NCBI GenBank assembly: GCA_018340375.1
Contig: JAFFJZ010000030.1
Span: 124,001-188,000, forward strand
Source of the DNA: Gonatopus flavifemur
Taxonomy: Eukaryota > Arthropoda > Insecta > Hymenoptera > Dryinidae
DNA length: 64,000 bases
Reading direction: 5' to 3'
In this document: piece by piece, positions 14,901-26,900 of the stretch
Numbering within the stretch: position 1 is the first letter of the stretch
How the letters are laid out: each line of letters opens with the position of its first letter
Made by a program: the position numbers and the translations under genes
The notes under the pieces: generated by a model
Seen by the model: only the letters and a program-made list of their open reading frames with translations
Database searches by the model: none
Told to the model about the DNA's origin: nothing

Positions 14901-17900
14901 AATTCTTGTTGCGTTTGACACGAGTCTTGATCAAGTAACGCCTCCAATTCTACATCTTCGAAAACCTTCTCTCTTTCACCGCCATGCTGGTCTTCGACGT
15001 TAAAATCACCGTTCTTGAAGCGTTGAAACCACTCTTGGCACGTTCTTTCACTAATAGCGGCCTCACCATAGGTATTTGAGAGCATTCGATGAGCCCCAGC
15101 CGCAGATTTCTTCATATTACAGCAGAAAATTAAAACCTCCCGTAAATGACGAGAATTTGGCTCGTAAGCTGACATGTTTAATCGAGAATAACTTTATGAT
15201 GCAGACACAAATCGACTAATATTCACAAATACCTAAGCTTATTGTATGACATCTATGATCTATTTATTTCAACTACCACTTACCGCTACAGCCATCTATT
15301 GCAAAACGGCGGAAGCTAAGTTATACACTCAATATATGATTGCAAAAGTAAATTTTCATGCTCCTTCGCTGTGTGGCCTATCTTTCTTTTTTGGTTCAGG
15401 TCTCAAATTACTGATCACTGGGATCAGGAGGAAATGAGGTTATTGTGAAAAACGTCCTCGTTTGTTGACACACGTGAACATTTTCTCAAGTTGTGCGACC
15501 TCCCGTGTGGCAATTTTTCCGGGCGTCCAGTATTGAATAGAGGCCCCTTATGGGCTTATATTGGGTATCCAAACTTAGGATGACCTAACCTTAGCCACTA
15601 AGGGGCCTAGTCGAGTTGCTGATATTCAGCCTGATTTCTCTAAGTCAGGGACACCCATACAAAGCCCATATGAGCCCACGCTGCATTACCGATTTTTTCC
15701 CCGGTTTTAAACATGTACGCTCACCAACTACAGCCTTAATAGGACCTTGCAAGGCTTCCCGTATTCTTCCGAAAATCTTGATTTAAGTATACCTGTATAC
15801 AAACCATGTAGGGCCAAGCTGTATTTCCAACGTTTTCCCCATTTGCAAAATCTGAATGCACCCAACTACAGCCTCTATAGGGCCTTGCCCTTATATTAAT
15901 TCCTTTGTGGAATATAAACCTACTTTAAAAAGCAAATTTACTGACATCGTATTGGTAATTTCGACTTTCTACGGTGTATGACCCCAAAAAAATATTTCAT
16001 CCATGATTACTGTGTTCACACTATCGGTGAACAACGTCAAAAAATCGGGAAAAACATCACTGTATGGTTAATTCCAAGACTGAATGAGGCTGTTCTATTT
16101 TTGATACAGTCCGATAATGTATGAACAAAGTAATGTTGGGTGGAATACCCGAATAGAAATTGTAATCGGCTCATTCCAGGCCTTGTTCGGACTCAAGTCG
16201 AAGTGGTCTGGGTACAGATAGGGCTTTGCATAGCCCAATTTTCAATCGAGGAAGTTTTTTCCTTGCAATATTTATTCAATTTGATTATATTCGCAACAAT
16301 TTGTTATCCTTTTAGAGGTCCTAGTTTCATCGCCTACATTAGCTTCATCATGGGTATCCTACATAGGCCCAAGTTGGGAATACTATGCAGGGCATGTAGA
16401 TGAGGGCGTGACAATCCTGTCTAGGTCCTATAAAGGTATCCAAAACAGGGCCTGAAATAGAACGAGGACGCCTAGTTTGGCTCAAACTGCCGCCAAGAAT
16501 AGATTTCCACACGGGCTGTAATGCTTGTAATCTTTATTTCGACACTCTTGTGCCTCTTCAGAAAGCGAACCTCCAGGCAATGCAGCACTTTCCACAAATC
16601 GGCTCCATGCATCAACATTTGTGCACAGTTGCTGGGAGGTAATACCAAAGATATAAAGACACAGCTAGTTCTGCAGTCTCTTCCCCTAGTGGGAAATTTT
16701 GGATGGGAAAATACCAGGGCCTGAGGAGGCATGTTTGATTCCCTATCAGGTCCTCATCAGGTTTCGTGACGTTTTCCCAATTTCGCTCGATTTTATGGGA
16801 ACCTCATCCGAACCTCATTGTACCTCTGCGATACAATTCTATTAGGAAAATCAGATAAGTCCCTTGTAAGGGCCTCATAAGATTTTCCTTATTCACGGTT
16901 TCCGGATTCTAACCTGATCAGCCCTAGCAAGTTCGTGATACGTATCTCTTAGGTATATTTCAGGTATCGATGAGGTTTCGTATCTTTGAGGTATCATAGC
17001 AGTATACTTGAAGTATTTATACTCAATTGCAACCTCGATAATACGTTTCATATGGTTAAAAATGATACCCCAAGGATACTAGAATGAAACGTAACGTATC
17101 AGTATATGATACGGAAATGTAAGATTGCTCTCAACAAGGTGTTTGCTGTCTAGAAATTTTACCAGCATTGTTCAACCACAAATTCGCGTTGAATAGAATG
17201 ACCGGTTAGACGCATAGAATTTCCAGGTGCCCTGGTTAAAAGGTCCAATAGAAACCGATTCAAAATTAATCGAAATGAATAGGGTCAATCGGAGAGGCTC
17301 AACTACCGATTCAAGATGAATAGGAATTAATTGGAACGCGGTATATATAGGATTGAACCGAAGATTTACCGATAGAAAAATATTTGTTTTATTGGAATCA
17401 ATATGACTTTCAGTGATCAATCGGTTTATATGAGAGATATCTGATTGAGAGTTTGAAAATTTCCCCATTCCATGAGGCAAATGGTTTTCATCGGAAATTT
17501 CCATGACCTAAAGCTATTGGAACCGATTGTAAATGTTACGTAATGGGAAATTCAATCGGTTTTTATGAAGAATGTCCAATTCGATTAGAGTTCGTACAGA
17601 TTTGATCGGTCTGTAAGTTTTAATCGGATTATTCCACTATCCGAATTCATGGGGAATAATAGAACCATTCACGGATCTGAAAATTGAATAGGATTGAATG
17701 AGAAATATCCAATTCGAATTCAGAATTCCTTTCAGCGGATTAAATCATCGGTTTTTATCAGAATTTTCGGTGATTTCGGTTTATCGGAACCAATGGGAAA
17801 ATTGTACAAAATTCAAGACTTACTGGGTTTCTATCCAGAATATCCAATTCGATTTGAGTTTGTTTATTTTATTGGTCAATAGGTTTCAATTGGATTATTC

Positions 17901-20900
17901 GATCATCCCACACTGAATAAAAAGGTGGGTACAGACAACGGTGATATAGTTGATTCAACAGTAGAATACGATTGGATATATCCAACTGAATCTGACTGTT
18001 GACTCAACTACATGCAGTTGAATCAACCATCATGGTGTATTCGATGAAATTTTTTTTTCAGTGCAATTTATGGGAAATAAAAGGAATATTTACGGGATTG
18101 AATATTCAATAGCATTGAATGAGAAATGTCCAATTCAATTTTAGACTTTATTCCACCGCAATAGCCCTGGTTGAAAAATCCGATAAGATCCGATAGAAAC
18201 CGATTCACAATTAATCGGACTGCATAGGATCAATCGGAACAGTTCAATCCCCGATTCAAAATCAATAAGAGTTTATCGGAATCTCTCTTCTATAGGTTTC
18301 AATCGGGGATTCACCAATTAAAAAATCTGCATTTTATGGGAATTAATCAGACTTCACATAATCTATTGGTCTGTATAAGAGATATCTGATTGGATGATTG
18401 AAATTTTCTCCATTCCATCAGACAAACGGTTTTTATCGGAAGTTTCCACAATTTCAATCTATTGGAACTAATGGGAAAATTTGTGAAATTGAGTGATGAA
18501 TGGGTTTCTTATGGGAGATTTCTGACTGCATTGAAGGATGTATCGATTTCATTGATCAATGGGTTTTGATTGGATTATTCTAACATTCAAATTTATTGGA
18601 AATAATAGGCAAGTTTACAGATTCTAAAGTCCTATAGGTATGTACCGGCAATAACCGATTCAGTTTTTAAATTTCTTTCATTGCATCAGATCATTGGTTT
18701 TTATCGGAATCCCTGGTGACCTCGATGTATTAGAACTAATGGGAAAGTTGCTGGAATAGGAAACTATAATCATAGAATACCAAGAGAATCCAATTAGAAA
18801 ATATTTCATTGGTATCAATCGGAATTTTTATCAGTGATGGAATATCCATTGGATCCCATTGAAATATATGTTGCTGGTACCAATTATAATTGTAATGATC
18901 AATAAAATGCCGATTAAATCAAATTAAAAAATATTGTGTCCGTACGAATTGGGATTTTTATTATTGATAAAATACCTATTGGATGCCATTGAGAAATATT
19001 TGACGGGTATCAATTAGAATCTTCATGATTAATAACATACCGATTGAATCCAATTGGAAAATATTGTATTGGCATCAATCGGAATTTTCATGGGTCATAA
19101 AATACCAAGTCAATGCAATTACACAATATTTCATCGATATCAATCGGAATAATTATTATTGATAAAATATCAATTGGATCCCATTGGAAAATATTTGACT
19201 GATATCAATTAAAATTTTCATGAATAATGAAATACCGATTGAATCCAATTAAAAAATATTTTATTGGTATCAATCGGAATTTTTTATCAACCATAAAATA
19301 CCCATTGAATCCAATTAGAAAATACTTTCTCGGTATCATTTGGAATTTTTGTGATTAATGAAATACCCATTGAATTCCATTAAAAAATATTTCACTGATA
19401 TCAATTAAAATTTCAATAATCAATAAAATCTCGATTTAATCAAATGAAAAATATTTTCTTGGTATCAATAGGAATTCTTATTATTGATGAAATACCTATT
19501 GGATGCCATTGAAAAATATTTGACTGGTATCACTTAGAATCTTCATAATTAATGACATACCGATTCAATCCAATTGAAAAATATTGTATTGGCGTCAATC
19601 GGAATTTTCATTGATCATAAAATACCAAGTGAATCCAATTACACAATATTTCATTGATATCAATCGGAATTCTTATTATTGATAAAATATCAATTGGATC
19701 CCATTGGAAAATATTTGACTGATATCAATTAAAATTTTCATGAATAATGAAATACCGATTGAATCCAATTAAAAAATATTTTATTGGTATCAATCGGAAT
19801 TTTTTATCAACCATAAAATACCCATTGAATCCAATTAGAAAATACTTTCTCGGTATCATTTGGAATTTTTGTGATTAATGAAATACCCATTGAATTCCAT
19901 TAAAAAATATTTCACTGATATCAATTAAAATTTCAATAATCAATAAAATCTCGATTTAATCAAATGAAAAATATTTTCTTGGTATCAATAGGAATTCTTA
20001 TTATTGATGAAATACCTATTGGATGCCATTGAAAAATATTTGACTGGTATCACTTAGAATCTTCATAATTAATGACATACCGATTCAATCCAATTGAAAA
20101 ATATTGTATTGGCGTCAATCGGAATTTTCATTGATCATAAAATACCAAGTGAATCCAATTACACAATATTTCATTGATATCAATCGGAATTCTTATTATT
20201 GATAAAATACCTATTGGATCCCATTGGAAAATATTTTACTCGTATCAATTAGAATTTTCATAATTGATAAAATACCGATTGAATCCAATTGAAAAATATT
20301 GTATTGATATCAATCGGAATTTTTCATCCATCATAAAATACCGATTGAATCCAATTGGAAAATATTCTCTTGGTCTTCATTGGGATTTTTATTATTAATG
20401 AACTCCTATGCTCTCATTAAGACCGATACAATCCCTCATATGTCCAATGGACTATTGCCAATCGAATCTTATTACTATAGGACACCCATCCCTGACATAA
20501 GACAGTCATTTAGTTCACATTGATAGGAAGCGAACCACGGCATCGAGCGAGTGGGCGTTCCAGATCGATCTTCTAGGTTAAGCAACGACAACTGCGGTAC
20601 AAGGTGGATGGGTGATCACCATGTTAATAACACATAAATGATCGTTTGAATTTATTTCAGCAATAATTTGTCATACGTAATTGAATAAATGATATATGTG
20701 TTTGTTTAATTGATATAAAATGCGCGTATAGAATGTATATAAACTGTTCGTTGGTTGGGTTATCAACCAATAAAATTCAATAATAAAATCGCGATGCAGG
20801 AATCAATTCATTCCGATGAGTTTTTTTTATCGGATTTAATCGGATTTTTTCACCAGGGAAAATGCCGATTAAATCCAGTTAAAAATTATTTTATTGGTAT

Positions 20901-23900
20901 CAATGGGAAATTTCCGATGCAGAAACTCAATTCATTCCGATGAAATGTTTTTTTATCGGATTTAATCGGATTTTTTAACCAGGGGAAAGACCTATTAAAT
21001 GCAATTAAAAATGATCTTATTGGTAGAGATCGACCGAAATTTTTTGCCGAAACTGACTAAAATTGAAGCTCTGATTATTGGTTTCGGAAAAAACTTGGTA
21101 TTGGACGTTGGAAGTGTAGATAAGCTCCTTAATAACCAATTATCCTACTTAAGATCACATATCAATGTGATTAATGAAATAATTTCGATTTTCGGTTTAA
21201 ATTTTCGGCTAATGCTTGTCGGCCGAAATTGTAAACCGAAAATCGCAAGTATTTTGTTAATTACAATGAAATGTGATCGTAAGTATGATAATTGGATTAT
21301 TGAGGAGCTCGTCTACACTTCCAACGTCCAGTCCTAAGTTTTTTTCGAAACCAATAATCACAACTTCAATTTTAATCATTTTCGGCAAAAATTTTCGGTC
21401 GATCTCTACTTATTGGTATCAATAGGAAATTTCCGATGCAGAAACTCAATTCATTCCGATAAAATGTTTTTTATCGGATTCAATCGGATTGTTTAACCAG
21501 GGTGGATTACACTTACAATAATTGCAAATTACAAAGTCTAAATTGTAATACAGAGGAGAAGTGTTTGGTATTTTTTGAGTAACAATGATACTGCATGAAG
21601 TTCTTTTCCAAGGGTATTCTTTTAGTATCGAAGATACTTCAAGCGTATCGTTTACGCATCATTCAAGTATCAAATTGAACATTTTGCGTCGTAACATTCG
21701 CGTATCATTGAGGTAACACGAACTTGCTAGGGAGGACGTTATTAAAAATAGGGAATGCCTGATCAAATTACTACTAGGGTCCGCGTAACTTCTGAACTTT
21801 CCAACGTCTATAGGAAAATCACAAGTGATCACTTAAAGAATGACTCTAAGTTTCTGCACCAGGGTTGAAACTATTTCAGCCACCACTGGCTTTTATTGTG
21901 GTTTTAACCAATTTTGGCCGGCCTGGATTTTTTCTGAATTTTTGGTCTAAAATGGTCAAAATTGGTCAAAAATGTCTACACAAAAAAATTGCATCCTGAA
22001 AGGTCTTATAGTTTTTCAGACGAACAAAAGAATGAAGGCCACGTGAGAAAAAAACATTTTATAATCAATATTCAAAAAACGTCATTTATCAGTTTAGGGA
22101 TAAATAGGATAGTTGAAAAATTATGTTAGGGCTAACGCTTGAAGTTAGTAGTCTCACTATAAAAATTAATGCATGATGTAAGAAAAATTTGTAGCATGCA
22201 CTGAGTGAGATTTCCACTCGAACGGAAAGATAGGTTCCCTTCTGGCTGCCTAAAGAGTGGAATTCCACTCTTTTGGAGTGAGAATTTTGAGGAACTGAAA
22301 ATTTTTACTTTTTAATTTTAATCTCACAAATCATTGATGGGAGAGAAAAATTTTTCATAAGCACTCTCTAAATCTAAAAGAGTGAAAAATCGCACGTTTC
22401 ACTCCGCTAAGTGTCAGAAGTGAACCTGTCCGCTTCGAGTGGAATTTTCACTCGTTTCGGGTGACCTCTCATTCTTTTAGAGTAAAAAATCCACTCTAGC
22501 GTCGAAGTGGTTGTAAATTTCTAACCTCAAACCTTAGAATATCACTCTAAAAGAGTGGAAATTTCACTCGAAAATTCGACAGGCTCACTTCTGGCTGGTT
22601 AAAGAGTGAAATCTCACTCCAAAGATTTTAGAGAGCAAAATGTGTGTTTTGATAAATTCTAATAAGCGTTATTCTTTATTTTCCATTTTGACGAGTTTTT
22701 TCCCTAGGTTCCATACGAGTTTCATCCCAATTGGTGGAAAACTGTGAAACAAATTTTTTCCCCTGTTTGAAGGAAAAAGCTTTCGTTTGTTCTACACTGT
22801 AAAAAAATTTGATGGGAAACTCCACATAAATGTTCGGAAGTAAATAAGACATACATGCGTTAGGAATTTTCCGTATTTTACCGGGGACTTACTGTGAAAT
22901 GATGGTGAAAATCCCATAAAGTTTGGAATTTTCAGTTAAATTTATGAGAAATTGCACATACATGTACCGAAATTGACTTTTATCCGATAAAATGGCGGGT
23001 CGCTGAGAAAAATAAACATCATTGTGCAGCGTTCAGACAGCGATGATTCATATCCAAAAGAAATTTAAAATTAGCCATCACTATGTGCTCCCCAGACATC
23101 AGCTAGGCATTACTGAGTACGTTCTGGGCGCGATTAGTTGATGTCAGGCGAGCACCTACATTGAGAAAAATCGTACTGGGAAAAGTCCTATCATTGTCAG
23201 CAAATTCAGGATACTATTGAAATCTAACTTAATACAGGTTCAATTTTATAAAAATAAAAAAGCCATCATACCATATTAAATTATATAAAAGCCAATTCCA
23301 TAAAATTCAACCTACATTCAGTTAGATTTCAATAGTATCCTGAACTGGTATTCGGCCTAAAGATCCCCGAAGAAAATATCCCTATCAAATTGACCCCTAT
23401 ACAAAGATCCCATACTCAAAATTATCCCGCGCGAAATATCCCCGACATATCGATCCCTGATTGTGGAAAGAGAGAGCGGGAGGAGGGTTAATTTATAAAT
23501 TTGTTGTACTGTTACGTTTGAATGAATTTGATGTTGTATTTTATACGCGTGTTTAGTTCCGTGAAACGTACGATACATTCTGTTCGACAAATTTTGTACA
23601 CTGAGAAAAAAAGTCATTTAGACAAAGACACCATTTCTTCCAATATTAACAAAGAAGAATTTTTCTTTTATTTAATGGGACATTTAAATAAAGAAATATG
23701 CACTCGAATGAAAGGAATATTTTTTTGTCCCTATTGGGAAATATGGAATCGGAATTTGTAATATACAGGGTGTCCCATTTTAATCTGTCACTTAGAATAT
23801 CTCGAAAACGAATAGATTCAGAAAAAAATTTTCCGGGAAAAAAATGTAAGAATCTGAGGGGGACATCCGATGGTGAACTTGGCTTTGACCTCAGATCCCA

Positions 23901-26900
23901 CTTTCAAGGTCATTCTGAGGTCAACTCATGTTTTTTAAATGGAATCCCCTATTTTTTACTACCGGTTTAGATTCTACGCTAAAAACTAAGGAACTTTTGT
24001 CTCAAACGTTTTTTCGAAATCCCCATAGATGGCGCTCTAATTGATGAGAAAATGAGAATTCTCAAACCCTCGGATTGTATTCTGTTTAACATAATGCTCA
24101 ACTCTTGAGTGTTTCTCATCTCCCGGAAATTGCCGTCGGCATCAGCGTTACCCAATGTGCACCACGAGGAGGTTGCGCGATCGGACTTTATACATCATTG
24201 TGGCCCTGAAAAGGGCCGATTGTCTGAACTGGAGGTGTATCTTCGGGGACGCATTAGGCATTCAAAAGATGTTCAAAATCAACGCCGTTTTGCCTTTGAC
24301 AAAGCGCAATTCTTTTATGAAAGTTTTCTACAGTTGCTTGCAACGTAGCAGGTGTTATTGCTGTGCATGCTCTTCTTATTCGATCTTTCATGTCATCGCG
24401 TGTTGTTGGAGGTTCACGGAATACAACATTTTTTATGTAACCCCACAAGAAAAAATCAGGCGACGTCAGATCTGGCGACCTACCCTGAAAAAAAAATTTA
24501 TTCCAGTCAAATAAATATTTATTTGTCCTGTACCAAAGAAATATTCATTAGAATTAACAAAATATTCTTTGGAACCAAAATAATTTATTTGAATTAAATA
24601 GATGGTTTTAATCGTTTATTTGATTCCAATAAATTATTTTGGTTCCAAAGAATATTTTGTTAATTCTAATAAATATTTCTTTGGTACAGGACAAATAAAT
24701 ATTTATTTGACTGGAATACATTTATTTTTCAGTGTAGGTGGCCATCGCACAGGTCCTCCACGGCCAATCCACCTTCTGGGAAACTTCTCGTCCAGAAATT
24801 TTCGAACAATTCGCATGTAATGACGAGGTGCTCCATCCTGTTGGAACCGCATCCTTGATCTCACGTCAAGACTTACGTCTTCCATAAGAGCAGGGAGTTC
24901 AAAATGCAAAAAACGAAGATACTCCGCGCCAGTCAGGTTTCCTTCAAAAAAATACGGCCCTATGATCCTGGAATCTACAATTTCGCACGAAACGTTCATA
25001 CTTCAACGGTGTTGATGATTAATTGTACGGACCCAGTAAGGATTCTGAGCACTCCAATAATGGCAATTGTGCCTATTGAGAATTCCAACATTGTGAAATA
25101 TTGCCTCATCAGATAACATAACGTGATGAGAGAAAGTAGGATCTTCTTCAATTCTCCGTTGGGCCCACGTGCAGAAGTTCAATCTTGTTATGAAATCCTC
25201 AGCTGTTAGAGATTGCACCAAAGTGATATGTTACGGATGATAATCTAACGATTTCAAGATACGCTGAGCTGTGGATCGAGGAATCCCGGTCATTTCCTCA
25301 ATATCCCGAAGACTGATATGGGTATTAATATGAATTAATGCCAGCACAGCCAGCGATCTCACATCAGGATCATTGTCATCCGCATAAACTTTCTTGTTCC
25401 TCTGTTCTTGGAGGAGACCTTGACGAGCACGTTGTTCAAGAAATCGGATCGTAATGCGAATTGGACACCTCCGATCCGGAAAACGACGTTGAAACGTTCT
25501 CACAGCTTCAACATAATTTCCCCGCGCTTCACCAAGACACAACAAAACGTCAACAATATCGTTTGGCGCGTAATCAGACATGATATTTAGAAATGTGTTT
25601 CCTCCAAATGATAACAGAGAACTGAGCAGTTTGGGAATGCTAAATTTCTAAGGTATTCACACGTGAATCAAAACAATAACAATTTCCAAGAACAAAACCA
25701 AAACAGGACACAACCGACGGCGATTTCCGGGAGATGAGAAACACTCAAGAGTTGAGCATTATGTTAGACAGAATACAATCCGAGGGTTTGAGAATTCTCA
25801 TTTTCTCATCAATTAGAGCGCCATCTATGGGGATTTCGAAAAAATGTTTGAGACAAAAGTTCCTTAGTTTTTAGCGTAGAATCTAAACCGGTAGTAAAAA
25901 ATAGGGGATTCCATTTAAAAAACATGAGTTGACCTCGGAATGACCTTGAAAGTGGGATCTGAGGTCAAAGCCAAGTTCACCATCGGATGTCCCCCTCAGA
26001 TCCTTACATTTTTTTCCCGGAAAATTTTTTTCTGAATCTATTCGTTTTCGAGATATTCTAAGTGACAGATTAAAATGGGACACCCTGTATATAATTTCGT
26101 TGCATTTTTGTGTTTGGATTTGAATTGGTTTCATATGATAAGGAACAAGTAGTAACAGATTCCTTCCATTAGTAACAAAGAAATATTTCTTTGATTTGAT
26201 GGGACACACACTAAAATAAAGAAATATGCATTTGAATGAAAGAAATATTGCTTCGTCACTATTGGAAGATATGGAATTGGAATTCGTAATATATAATTTC
26301 CTTGTGCTTGAATTTAAATTTCTTTCAAATAATAAGAAACAGGTAGTAATAGGTAGAAACGGTAGTATAAAATCATAATAATAGTAATAATGATGTTTAA
26401 TACTCATTGTATTAATTATTGTATCAATCATTGTATAATTATTGCCCGTATTTTATAAAATAAAACAATGATGTTCGATACATTACATTGCATGTATGTT
26501 TGTGCAATACTCGGAATAAAGGCGTTCACGAGCAATACGTGATGTTTCAGTACAAGATATTTTGCCCGGGATAATTTTGGGTATGGGAGATTTTCATATG
26601 GGGATCAATTCGATAGGGATATTTAGTCATGTGGCCTCCTGAACTCGCTGACAATGATGGGACTCTTACAGGAAGATTTTTCTTAGTATAATGATAGCTA
26701 ATTTGAAATTTCTTTTGGACACGAATCGTTTTGGATTTCGTTTGGACGCTGCACAGTAATATTCATTTTCTAAGTACACGGAAAAAAATTGCCAAATTTC
26801 TGTGACAATAAGTTTGTGGTGAATTGATTATGGTTGAATGTATTCCAATAATCCTTATTCCTACATGGATTTGGAGTATTATTTACCTGAAGGAAGATAA

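Larger units (their letters stand above)
17230..21502. mobile_element. inner TIR element, CCCTGGTTAAA ends, TG duplication, minisatellite interior
   Basis: CCCTGGTTAAAAG at 17230 pairs with TTTAACCAGGG ending at 21502; TG flanks both sides. Further CCCTGGTT or AACCAGGG termini at about 18169, 20855 and 20985 suggest several copies inserted into or recombined with each other. The body is built of CCGATT/AATCGG-rich units, including a 74-bp tandem array. No transposase is visible. Confidence 0.65.
16922..21732. mobile_element. outer TIR element of a nested stack, CCCTAGCAAGTTCGTG ends, AG duplication
   Basis: CCCTAGCAAGTTCGTG at 16922 has an inverted partner CACGAACTTGCTAGGG ending at 21732, close to a perfect 16-bp match. 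AG flanks both sides (16920-16921, 21733-21734). Its own sequence, rich in GAGGTATC-type words, occupies only the two ends. The middle is another element (17230-21502). Confidence 0.7.
23766..26087 (-). mobile_element. Tc1/mariner-superfamily DD41D transposon with long TIRs
   Basis: It starts CAGGGTGTCCCATTTTAATC and ends with the inverted copy, with TA on both sides (23764-23765, 26088-26089). The inverted repeats extend about 360 bp (to about 24135 and from about 25725), far longer than in simple mariners, and are nearly identical. The length is 2322 bp including a later 252-bp MITE. The transposase is on the minus strand. The spacing of the last two acids (41 residues, D to D) matches the group called DD41D or rosa. 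Confidence 0.88.
23159..26688. mobile_element. TIR element, diverged CACTGAGAAAAA ends, TA duplication
   Basis: CATTGAGAAAAATC at 23159 and its inverted partner GATTTTTCTTAGTA ending at 26688 are followed inward by matched blocks: CATTGTCAGC, then GATCCCC and ATATCCCTATC-type words, in opposite orientation. TA flanks both ends. The DD41D element at 23766-26087 sits in the middle and splits it. Confidence 0.55.
23001..26774. mobile_element. old TIR element, outer shell
   Basis: CTGAGAAAAATAAAC...ATTGTGCAGCG at 23001-23031 has an inverted, diverged partner (CGCTGCACAGTAAT...TTTTCTAAG) ending about 26774. The inverted similarity continues inward (CCAAAAGAAATTT and ATTAGC). A second shell and a DD41D transposon lie inside. 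Confidence 0.5.

Noticed and set aside
18760..20400. CRISPR-like regular repeats
   Set aside because: Units are contiguous, diverged 74-bp tandem repeats without unique spacers, in a eukaryotic genome.
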